Assembly (NCBI GenBank): GCA_002423155.1
Contig: DIUV01000020.1
Location: 1 to 13,222, forward strand
DNA from: Alphaproteobacteria bacterium UBA6149
Lineage (GTDB): Bacteria; Pseudomonadota; Alphaproteobacteria; Rickettsiales; UBA998
DNA: 13,222 nucleotides
Direction of reading: 5' to 3'
Below, piece by piece: positions 7,413 to 13,219 of this stretch. The stretch's first letter is position 1; each line of letters begins with the position of its first letter. Made by a program: the position numbers and the translations under genes. The notes beneath the pieces are model-generated. The model was not told the origin of the DNA. It saw nothing but the letters and a program-made list of their open reading frames with translations, and did not search any database.

Positions 7413-7464
7413 GGTTTGTTACAGATTGGTTACAATTTTAGTGTAAATTATGCATTTTCTGATG
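7413..7464. repeat. 52-bp direct repeat, right copy
   Basis: Matches 6058-6109 with one mismatch. On the minus strand it carries the last codons (AHQKMHNLH, stop) of another ParD-like antitoxin remnant. This remnant directly follows the ParE-like toxin gene and has lost about 6 bp relative to the left copy (KQIAAHQKM against TQIFADAHQKM). Confidence 0.85.
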
Positions 7465-7485
7465 CGCCGCAATCTGCTTTGAAAA

Positions 7486-7794
7486 TCACCCCAACCGCCT
7501 TTTAAGCCGTGCCAACATATCCATACGCTCATGTAAAACAGCAATTATAAGTGGAAGCTTACCTGCTGGATAAATATAAAAAACATAATGCTTCTGACAC
7601 CAAGTCACTAATATTTCTGGAAAATTATTTGAGAAATTCTTAGAGGAAACTGTTTTATCTGTAATTTCGCAAAAACATTTTTCCAGTGATTTTGCATAAC
7701 GAATAGACTGCTCCTCACCCCATCTGCTCATAGTATAACGAGCAATTTCCTTAATATCTTCCTGTGCAAGAGCGGATATTTCATAAGGCAACAT
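7486..7794 (-). CDS. parE: RelE/ParE-family toxin
   Basis: A 102-residue toxin of the RelE/ParE superfamily. Family hallmarks are ALAQEDIKEIARYTMSRWGE near the N-terminus (8-27), the central strand VTWCQKHYVFYIYPAG (63-78) and the C-terminal VLHERMDM motif (86-93) typical of ParE. ParE proteins poison DNA gyrase; the RelE branch cuts mRNA on the ribosome. The conserved VLHxRMD favours ParE, but the target cannot be settled by eye. Its ATG follows the antitoxin stop after only 3 bp, so the two are translationally linked. Relative to many ParE proteins the middle (KTVSSKNFSNNFPE) is unusual. Antitoxin remnants lie just downstream. Confidence 0.88.
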   Translation of the reverse strand: MLPYEISALAQEDIKEIARYTMSRWGEEQSIRYAKSLEKCFCEITDKTVSSKNFSNNFPEILVTWCQKHYVFYIYPAGKLPLIIAVLHERMDMLARLKRRLG

Positions 7795-7797
7795 AAC

Positions 7798-8037
7798 TTA
7801 GCGCATTTCCTGATGCGTTTGCTCAAATATCTGCATCACTGATTTGCCCACCACATCATGCGCAGTTTTCATCCGTGTCGCAAGTAACTCCTCCAACTGA
7901 AGCAACGCCTCAGCTTCTGAATTTATGTCTGGCAATACATGACTCAAAACATAATCTTTAATACTCTGACGGCGTAAAGCCGCCATGGTTTTCAGCCTTT
8001 GATGTTGTTGTTCAGTTACTTCTATAGATAAACGCAT
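7798..8037 (-). CDS. parD: ParD-like ribbon-helix-helix antitoxin
   Basis: A 79-residue antitoxin. The N-terminus MRLSIEVTEQQHQRLKTMAA is a ribbon-helix-helix DNA-binding domain, followed by SIKDYVLSHVL; the charged C-terminal half should wrap the toxin. ATG 8037 is chosen because GGGGT lies 6 bp upstream and the ribbon strand begins at once; a longer frame from 8124 would start in the operator. It should repress its own promoter alone and, more strongly, with the toxin. Two tails of paralogous antitoxins survive at 6083-6151 and about 7440-7480. Confidence 0.88.
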   Translation of the reverse strand: MRLSIEVTEQQHQRLKTMAALRRQSIKDYVLSHVLPDINSEAEALLQLEELLATRMKTAHDVVGKSVMQIFEQTHQEMR

Positions 8038-8068
8038 GATAATACCCCGAAATGTAATTACACGCCTA

Positions 8069-8096
8069 ACTATACAACAAAAACAACATTTGTACA
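8069..8096 (-). promoter_or_regulatory. Promoter of the ParD/ParE-like operon
   Basis: On the minus strand TATAGT (8074-8069, 5 of 6) lies 16 bp from TGTACA (8096-8091, 4 of 6). The -35 box falls at the centre of the 30-bp palindrome, so binding there would block RNA polymerase. Predicted from sequence only. Confidence 0.45.
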
Positions 8097-8108
8097 AATG
8101 TTGTTTTT
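8079..8108. promoter_or_regulatory. Perfect 30-bp palindrome, likely TA operator
   Basis: A 15-bp half site, AAAAACAACATTTGT, followed immediately by its exact reverse complement, centred at 8093/8094. It overlaps the predicted -35 box of the ParD/ParE-like operon and lies some 75 bp before the DinJ start. Ribbon-helix-helix antitoxins bind such palindromes. It may also act as a roadblock or terminator between the two divergent operons. Confidence 0.7.
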
Positions 8109-8117
8109 TATTTGTTC

Positions 8118-8146
8118 GTGACAATGTATTGCTATCGTGCTACATT
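8118..8146 (+). promoter_or_regulatory. Promoter of the DinJ/YafQ-like operon
   Basis: GTGACA (8118-8123) and TACATT (8141-8146) are spaced by 17 bp, each box matching the sigma-70 consensus at four or five positions. The leader to the ATG at 8183 would be about 30 nt. I see no LexA box of the kind known in E. coli dinJ. Confidence 0.45.
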
Positions 8147-8182
8147 AAGCCTAGCTATCACAACCATAAAAAAAGAATCGCT

Positions 8183-8443
8183 ATGACCATAAAAACCGCA
8201 AGTGTGCATGCTCGTATCCAACCATCATTAAAGATGCAAGTAGAAGATATATTAACCAAGCTGGGGATTTCTACCTCTGAGGCGATTGCTATTTATTTTA
8301 GCCAAATTGCCTTGCAGGAGGGATTACCGTTTGATGTTAAAATACCCAATAAAACTACGCGCAAAGCAATGCGGGAAGCTCGCAATGGTGATACAAAAAT
8401 ATTTTCTTCAGTAAGCGATTTGATGAGCGAGCTTAATGCTTAA
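8183..8443 (+). CDS. dinJ: RelB/DinJ-family antitoxin
   Basis: An 86-residue antitoxin. The family pattern is plain: VHARIQPSLKMQVEDILTKL, then GISTSEAIAIYFSQIAL (residues 29-45) and GLPFDVKIPN (47-56). The N-terminal ribbon-helix-helix binds the operator, and the C-terminal half, with its acidic and hydrophobic SVSDLMSELNA end, neutralises YafQ. ATG 8183 is the first codon of the family match; the frame is open upstream to 8036, but that part crosses the divergent operator. The ribosome-binding site is weak (AAAGAA). It overlaps the toxin gene by 8 bp, typical of coupled TA pairs. Confidence 0.92.
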   Translation: MTIKTASVHARIQPSLKMQVEDILTKLGISTSEAIAIYFSQIALQEGLPFDVKIPNKTTRKAMREARNGDTKIFSSVSDLMSELNA

Positions 8444-8702
8444 TGTTGAGCGCACTAACCAATTCAAAAAAGACTATAAACTTGCAAAAAAACGCGGCAA
8501 GAAGCTGGTTCATCTTGAGAGCATTATTGCCAATCTGATAAGCGAAGAAGATTTGCACTCTCGCCACAAACCACACAAACTATCTGGTGATTTGGCTGGT
8601 TACTATGAATGCCATGTTGAGCCTGATTATTTACTCATTTATGAATACGCGCAAGATCAGGTGATTTTAGTACGATTAGGCACGCATTCAGACTTATTCT
8701 AG
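8436..8702 (+). CDS. yafQ: YafQ-family mRNA interferase toxin
   Basis: An 88-residue RelE-superfamily toxin of the YafQ type, which cuts mRNA in the ribosomal A site. The family signatures are HKLSGDLAGYYECHVEPDYL (47-66) and LGTHSDLF (81-88). Residues matching the E. coli YafQ catalytic set are H47, H60, D64, H84 and F88; the tryptophan after that aspartate is tyrosine here (Y65), as in a number of homologues. The chain is full length, so the toxin is likely active. Its start overlaps the dinJ stop region by 8 bp, with no separate ribosome-binding site. Confidence 0.92.
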   Translation: MLNVERTNQFKKDYKLAKKRGKKLVHLESIIANLISEEDLHSRHKPHKLSGDLAGYYECHVEPDYLLIYEYAQDQVILVRLGTHSDLF

Positions 8703-8784
8703 TAATATAAACGCAACGCAAGTACAATTCAAACAAAAGCAAAATAGTCCTAGTTTTCTTGCCCCATAAACGAATAATTAGCAG

Positions 8785-8800
8785 TGTAAAAATTTTTACA
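8785..8800. terminator. AT palindrome after the hydrolase gene
   Basis: TGTAAAAATTTTTACA is a perfect 16-bp palindrome just beyond the hydrolase stop (minus strand). It lies between that gene and the convergent yafQ. It could act as a weak terminator, but it is AT-only and has no loop, so the call is tentative. Confidence 0.3.
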
Positions 8801-8802
8801 AA

Positions 8803-9501
8803 CTAATCCCGTGGCAATTGTCGGCGCTTTTTGTCTTGTTTTACGCTGCGGGCGTTGCGGGCATCAATTAGGCGTTCTTTAATATAGCCATCCATCGAGG
8901 TTTGTAGCTCATCTAGGCTGGTGCGGTAATAATGATCGGCACCTTCAAATACGCGATAATCTAATTTTGCATATTTTTGTGTACGGATTTTTTCTACTAA
9001 TCTGGCTACGTCTTCGTGTTTTACAATATCATCCTTATCACCCATGGTGATTAAGCCCGATGCAGGGCAGGGGGAAAGGAATGTGAAATCATACATATTG
9101 GCAGGGGGAGAAACGGCGATAAAACCTTCAATCTCAGGGCGGCGCATTAATAGTTGCAAGGCAATCCACGAACCAAAAGAAAAGCCAGAAACCCAGCAAG
9201 AGCTAGCATCGGGGTTCTGCTGTTGCACCCAGTCCAAAGCGGTAGCAGCATCGCTTAATTCGCCAATACCATCATCAAATTTGCCCAAAGAACGACCAAC
9301 GCCGCGGAAATTAAAGCGCAATACCGAAAAACCACTTTGTGCAAATGATTGATACATACGATAAACAATTTTATTATTCATCGTACCACCATAAAGCGGA
9401 TGCGGATGTAATACGACTGCGACGGGAGCCCCCGGAAACGCGCTTTGATGGTAACGACCCTCTAAGCGACCTTCTGAACCATTAAGAATTACCTCAGGCA
9501 T
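8803..9501 (-). CDS. Alpha/beta hydrolase (COG2945-like)
   Basis: A 232-residue cytosolic serine hydrolase. It shows LHPHPLYGGTMNNK (31-44) near the oxyanion region, FNFRGVGRS (63-71), the nucleophile elbow GFSFG with S108, MGDKDDIV with a likely acid at D155 or D157 (153-160), and GADHYY with catalytic H190. This set matches the COG2945 predicted alpha/beta hydrolases, small esterase or dienelactone-hydrolase-like enzymes whose natural substrates are mostly unknown. The C-terminus ends in a basic tail (KQDKKRRQLPRD) beyond the usual fold. The start is placed at 9501, where the family's short N-terminal strand begins; the ribosome-binding site is weak. It is divergent from cysE, with the 165-bp inverted repeat between them. 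Confidence 0.88.
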   Translation of the reverse strand: MPEVILNGSEGRLEGRYHQSAFPGAPVAVVLHPHPLYGGTMNNKIVYRMYQSFAQSGFSVLRFNFRGVGRSLGKFDDGIGELSDAATALDWVQQQNPDASSCWVSGFSFGSWIALQLLMRRPEIEGFIAVSPPANMYDFTFLSPCPASGLITMGDKDDIVKHEDVARLVEKIRTQKYAKLDYRVFEGADHYYRTSLDELQTSMDGYIKERLIDARNARSVKQDKKRRQLPRD

Positions 9502-9582
9502 TGTTTTCTACACTATTCTATTATAAAAGATTAGAGTCCTAACTATAGTATATATAATTTTTTTTCAATGTTTTTTAGTCGT

Positions 9583-9747
9583 TATACCTAAACCAAATGA
9601 ATTTGCGGATTTTATACCAAGATATTTTGTCAACTAATAGCAGGAAAAAGTGCGGGAATACTTATTGCTATTTCAAGCTTTTTCCTGATATTAGTTGGCG
9701 AAATATCGCCGTGTAGAAAATCCGCAAATTTATTTGGTTTAGGTATA
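9583..9747. repeat. 165-bp inverted repeat ending 2 bp before cysE
   Basis: The outer arms (TATACCTAAACCAAAT and its complement) match almost perfectly for about 31 bp. A short imperfect stretch follows, then a second near-perfect 20-bp block (CAACTAATAGCAGGAAAAAG, one mismatch) around a loop of about 27 bases. The right arm ends at 9747 and the cysE ATG is at 9750, so the ribosome-binding region (AGGT at 9741-9744) lies in the stem. The outermost TA on each side could be a target duplication, as in IS630/mariner-type MITEs. A perfect TATAAT at 9553-9558 upstream would put the whole repeat in the cysE leader. Confidence 0.85.
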
Positions 9748-9749
9748 TT

Positions 9750-10415
9750 ATGTTTACTTACTTAAATGAAGAGATAGAAGCAATTTTAGAGCGTGACCCT
9801 GCGGCACGGAATAAGCTAGAAATATTGCTTTGTTATCAAGGGTTCCATGCGGTATTATTGCACCGAGTGGCGCATGTTATGTGGAAAAAGGGCTGGAAAT
9901 TATTGGCGCGGATGCTGGCAAGTTTCACGCGCTTTTGGACAGGGGTAGAAATTCACCCCGCGGCGCAGATTGGCAGCAGAGTATTTATTGATCATGGTGC
10001 GGGGGTTGTAATTGGCGAAACGGCAAAAATTGGTGATGATGTTACCTTATATCATGGCGTTACTCTTGGTGGTACTGCCTTAGTACAGGGCATCCGTCAT
10101 CCCAGCTTGGAAAAAGGCGTGATTGTTGGGGCAGGGGCAAAAATTCTCGGACCAATTAATATAGGTGCGTTTGCGCGGATAGGTTCTAATGCGGTGGTCA
10201 CTAATGATGTGGCAGAAAATATTAGTGTGGTGGGTGTGCCTGCGCATCCGATTAATAGCAAAAGCAGCAAAGAACAAAAATGCGATACGGAAAAATTCTC
10301 CGCTTACGCCACCTCGGGAGAAGATCCCTTATTTAATGAGATGAAATCTTTGCGGAAAGAAATTTTTGCTTTACAAAAACGTCTAGCCAGTATGGAGAAA
10401 AGACATGATTCTTAG
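9750..10415 (+). CDS. cysE: Serine O-acetyltransferase CysE (short form)
   Basis: Transfers acetyl from acetyl-CoA to serine, giving O-acetylserine for cysteine synthesis. The 221-residue chain is the short CysE/EpsC form. It has an N-terminal helical part, then left-handed beta-helix hexapeptide repeats from about residue 66: VEIHPAAQIG, FIDHGAGVVIGETA with the catalytic Asp81-His82 pair, VTLYHGVTLGGTA and IRHPSLEKGVIVGAGAKILG. A C-terminal extension (170-221) ends in a predicted coiled-coil helix (EMKSLRKEIFALQKRLASME). The start lies directly at the end of the 165-bp inverted repeat. The gene overlaps iscR by 11 bp, so it leads a four-gene operon tying cysteine supply to Fe-S assembly. Folding of the leader could limit translation; this is inferred. 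Confidence 0.96.
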   Translation: MFTYLNEEIEAILERDPAARNKLEILLCYQGFHAVLLHRVAHVMWKKGWKLLARMLASFTRFWTGVEIHPAAQIGSRVFIDHGAGVVIGETAKIGDDVTLYHGVTLGGTALVQGIRHPSLEKGVIVGAGAKILGPINIGAFARIGSNAVVTNDVAENISVVGVPAHPINSKSSKEQKCDTEKFSAYATSGEDPLFNEMKSLRKEIFALQKRLASMEKRHDS

Positions 10416-10881
10416 CACGCGTGGTCGTTATGCGGTGATGGCGTTGGTTGATATGGCAGCAAATTCTGGCGAGCGTCCTTTGCCTTTGTCCGAAATTGCC
10501 GAAAGACAGGAAATACCCCTTGCATATTTAGAACAGATTTTCGCCAAATTACGCAAAGCCGAGCTAATAACTTCGGTGCGTGGTCCTGGAGGTGGATATT
10601 TTTTGCAAAGAGCCGCCGCGGATATAAGAATTTCAGATATTATAAGCGCATCGGAAGAAGCCATAAAAATAACGCGTTGTGAGGGAGCCGATAGTTGCAC
10701 CACCCAAACTATTCGTTGTTTAACCCATGATTTATGGGATGGTTTAGGTAGATATATTTATCATTATCTCAATAATTTAACTTTAGCAGATGTTTGCGAA
10801 GGCAAGATATTAGATAAATTCCCTCAAACTAAAAATGCCGCGGAAAATGAGGTTGTCGAGTTGGAATTGTCAAGCGCATGA
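10405..10881 (+). CDS. iscR: IscR-type Rrf2 regulator
   Basis: A 158-residue Rrf2-family winged-helix repressor that senses Fe-S status. The N-terminal MILSTRGRYAVMALVDMA and the helix-turn-helix around IPLAYLEQIFAKLRKAELI (37-55), with wing SVRGPGGGYFL (57-67), are standard for IscR. Cluster ligands are C92, C98 and C105 with H108 in RCEGADSC and RCLTHDLW; the second cysteine gap is six residues, where E. coli IscR has five. It overlaps cysE by 11 bp and the desulfurase gene by 4 bp. I see no classical IscR box in the region before cysE, but the consensus is loose. It probably regulates its own operon and other Fe-S genes. Confidence 0.94.
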   Translation: MILSTRGRYAVMALVDMAANSGERPLPLSEIAERQEIPLAYLEQIFAKLRKAELITSVRGPGGGYFLQRAAADIRISDIISASEEAIKITRCEGADSCTTQTIRCLTHDLWDGLGRYIYHYLNNLTLADVCEGKILDKFPQTKNAAENEVVELELSSA

Positions 10882-11960
10882 TTTATCTGGATTATAACGC
10901 TACCACTCCCGTGCGTGAGCAAGCTGTGCAGGCTTGGAATGCGGTGAATTTTCCTGCTAATCCTTCCTCAGTGCATGGTTATGGACGCAATGCGCGAAAA
11001 ATTGTGGAAGATGCGCGTGCAATATTGGCAGATGCGTTGAGCTGCTTTGCGGAGGAAATTATTTTTACCGCTTCAGGGACTGAAGCTAATAATATGGTTT
11101 TACAAGGATTTTCGGGCAGAAAATTATTTTTAGACGCCACCGCGCACCCATCTATTGCTTTTATGGTCAGTAATTCTTCTAATATTCTGGTTAATCAATC
11201 GGGGATTTTACAATTAGAAAAATTGCGTAGAGAATTAGAGGCGACTCCTAAAAATACAAGCCTAATATCGGTATTATTAGCCAATAACGAAACGGGAATT
11301 ATCCAGCCAATTAGTGAACTTGCTAATTTAGCTCAAGAATTTGGGGCGTTACTGCATTTGGATGCTACTCAGGCTTTTGGAAAAATTCCTTTGGATATGG
11401 GTATTTTAGGGGCGGATTTGCTAACTATTTCTGCGCATAAAATGGGTGGAGTTGTGGGGGCGGCAGCATTAATTGTGCGGCAGAATATAAACATCCATCC
11501 TTTGTTACGCGGCGGTGGACAAGAACGCCGCCTACGTGCAGGGACAGAGAATGTTCCTGCCATTGCCGCCTTTGCCGCGGCGGCAAAACAAAGCCGCGAG
11601 GATAATTGGCAAGCTAATTTGCGTGAGCGTTTAAACCAAATGGAAGCGCGGATAGAAGAAAAATATCCTCAGGCCATAATCGTTGGAAAAAACCAACTTC
11701 GCTTGCCCAACACTAGCAATATAATTTTACCACCAGTTAGTGCGCAAACCCAATTAATGTATTTAGACATCAACCAGATAGCCGTAAGCGCAGGTTCAGC
11801 TTGTTCTTCTGGCAAAACGGCTGCTTCGCAAGTTTTATTGGCAATGGGCTATACAGAAAAACAAGCATCTTGTGCTATTCGTATAAGTGGCGGATGGGCA
11901 ACGCAAGAGAGCGAACTGGCTGAATTTGAACGAGTTTATTTGGGAAAGGGGTGGGTCTAG
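10878..11960 (+). CDS. iscS: Cysteine desulfurase (IscS/NifS family)
   Basis: A PLP enzyme that takes sulfur from cysteine as persulfide for Fe-S clusters and tRNA thiolation. Visible are IYLDYNATTP at the start, SGTEANN (66-72), TAHPSI with H90, NNETG (136-140), LDATQAFGK with D162 (161-169), PLP lysine K188 in SAHKMGG, and the reactive C309 in SAGSACSSGK. The chain (360 residues) is somewhat shorter than E. coli IscS. The family's first desulfurase in alphaproteobacterial iscR/suf clusters is usually followed by sufB; here a membrane protein gene follows instead. The ATGA overlap with iscR indicates coupled translation. Its exact sulfur acceptor cannot be told. Confidence 0.94.
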   Translation: MIYLDYNATTPVREQAVQAWNAVNFPANPSSVHGYGRNARKIVEDARAILADALSCFAEEIIFTASGTEANNMVLQGFSGRKLFLDATAHPSIAFMVSNSSNILVNQSGILQLEKLRRELEATPKNTSLISVLLANNETGIIQPISELANLAQEFGALLHLDATQAFGKIPLDMGILGADLLTISAHKMGGVVGAAALIVRQNINIHPLLRGGGQERRLRAGTENVPAIAAFAAAAKQSREDNWQANLRERLNQMEARIEEKYPQAIIVGKNQLRLPNTSNIILPPVSAQTQLMYLDINQIAVSAGSACSSGKTAASQVLLAMGYTEKQASCAIRISGGWATQESELAEFERVYLGKGWV

Positions 11961-11965
11961 CTAAT

Positions 11966-12736
11966 ATGAATAATATTCTACATTTTATCTACAAACTAAC
12001 AGGCAAGCACAGAACTGCGGAGGCGAATCAGGCGCTGGGATATTTTTTGGCCTTTATTGCTGGATTTATCAATGCGGGCGGATTTTTTATCGTTCAGCAA
12101 TATACTTCACACATGACGGGCATTGTTTCGATTGCGGCGGATAATATTATATTAGGACAATATTCTTTAGTTATGCTTATGCTCGGCTATATCGGATGTT
12201 TTGTCATTGGCGCTGCTTTTACAACGATGATGGTTATTAAAGCGCGAGAACATGCTCTGCATTCGCAATATGCTTTGCCTTTAAGCATCGAAGCCATGCT
12301 TTTAGTTTTTGTGGTCGCCTTACATCAAACTTTTGGAAATACCAATTTCATTATTCCCTTAGTTACGGCATCGTTAAGTTTTTTGATGGGGTTGCAAAAC
12401 GCGCTTATCACTAAAATATCAACCTCAATTATACGAACCACGCATATTACAGGCATGACTACCGATTTGGGAATTGAAATTGCTCGAGTAATGTTTAATA
12501 AAAATGATACAAGTGTCTGTAAAAACAAAGCATTCCTACATTTGTCGATTATAGCTGTCTTTTTCGTGGGGGGAGTTACAGGTGCATTAACACTGACCCA
12601 TTTAGGTGGGTGCGGATTATTAATCATCGCGTTTTTGTTAGTGGCTATTTCCACCCCTTTATTATTTAAAGATGCAGTATTTTATAGAAAATTACTTATG
12701 CGCCAAAAAAATCACCATCTTCATACCGTTTTATAG
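11966..12736 (+). CDS. DUF1275 (YoaK-family) membrane protein
   Basis: A 256-residue inner-membrane protein with about six or seven hydrophobic segments. DUF1275 hallmarks are LAFIAGFINAGGFF (28-41), YTSHMTG (46-52), FLMGLQNALITK (139-150) and RTTHITGMTTDLG (157-169). The family's function is not established, so none is given. ATG 11966 lies 5 bp after the desulfurase stop; AAAGGGG and GGTGGG at 11945-11954 form a distant ribosome-binding region. A GTG at 11951 would overlap the previous gene and add five residues. The last codons and stop are written in a hairpin (12713-12752), so the tail NHHLHTVL may be repeat-derived. Why a membrane protein rather than a suf gene follows the desulfurase is unclear. 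Confidence 0.9.
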   Translation: MNNILHFIYKLTGKHRTAEANQALGYFLAFIAGFINAGGFFIVQQYTSHMTGIVSIAADNIILGQYSLVMLMLGYIGCFVIGAAFTTMMVIKAREHALHSQYALPLSIEAMLLVFVVALHQTFGNTNFIIPLVTASLSFLMGLQNALITKISTSIIRTTHITGMTTDLGIEIARVMFNKNDTSVCKNKAFLHLSIIAVFFVGGVTGALTLTHLGGCGLLIIAFLLVAISTPLLFKDAVFYRKLLMRQKNHHLHTVL

Positions 12737-12752
12737 CGGTATGAAGATGGTG
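12713..12752. terminator. Hairpin over the DUF1275 stop codon
   Basis: A perfect 16-bp stem (CACCATCTTCATACCG and its complement) around an 8-base loop that contains the TAG stop at 12734-12736. The CATACCG/CGGTATG part matches the small hairpins of the MITE-like elements, so it is probably a reduced relative that now ends the gene. It has no U-run and is therefore an atypical terminator. Confidence 0.65.
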
Positions 12753-12762
12753 GTGTGATATT

Positions 12763-13001
12763 CACCCTACACGACAGCATTATTAACAACCACCATCACA
12801 TTGAATAAAAATGATTTTTTGCAAAAGCCAATCCGTTGTCATACCGCTGAAGAGCGGTATCCATGTCAAACCATTGGTTCATAAGCTAATTGATAGGCAT
12901 GGATACCGCTCTTCAGCGGTATGACAACGGATGGATCTACCATATAATTTGCTGTTATATAATGTAAAATCATGTTGTTAATAGTACTGTCGTGTAGGGT
13001 G
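12763..13001. mobile_element. 239-bp MITE-like element with 9-bp target duplication
   Basis: The terminal inverted repeats are 28 bp (12763-12790 and 12974-13001, 26 of 28 paired), ending CACCCTACACGACAG. A perfect 9-bp duplication, TGTGATATT, flanks it directly at 12754-12762 and 13002-13010. In the middle, 12831-12865 and 12898-12932 form a perfect 35-bp inverted repeat, and each arm holds its own hairpin ATACCGCT/AGCGGTAT. There is no coding capacity, so any movement would need a transposase from elsewhere. Copy 1 lies at 2351-2565. Confidence 0.88.
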
Positions 13002-13010
13002 TGTGATATT

Positions 13011-13219
13011 TGAAAATATTAACTATTGTATTAAACGCTCATACTGCTCGACATCATTATTAACATGGCGCTTACATGTTGAAATATAATAAAAAAGTTA
13101 ATTCTCTCCGTCGTCATTCCCGTCTGCACATACTACTGTCTAAGGAAAATAATCTGCTGTTATATTTACATCAACAATACTGCCAGTTTATGATGTATTT
13201 GTGTAAACAGGACTTAAAA
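13011..13219. repeat. Gene-free tail with a repeat half-site
   Basis: No gene is seen before the ATG at 13220. Positions 13104-13121 are the reverse complement of 15-32, and GTCTGCAC follows at 13122-13129 in the same orientation as at 7-14. Joined, the two sites would make one palindrome around TCTGCA. CTGCTGTTATAT at 13155-13166 repeats a word of the MITE-like element (from 12949). Confidence 0.5.
13165..13194 (+). promoter_or_regulatory. Promoter for the gene entering at the right edge
   Basis: TTTACA (13165-13170, 5 of 6) and TATGAT (13189-13194, 5 of 6) are spaced by 18 bp. The start point near 13201 leaves a short leader before the ATG at 13220. Confidence 0.55.

Noticed and set aside
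9044..9352. 102-codon plus-strand frame inside the hydrolase gene
   Set aside because: It is antisense to the catalytic core of a well-supported hydrolase.
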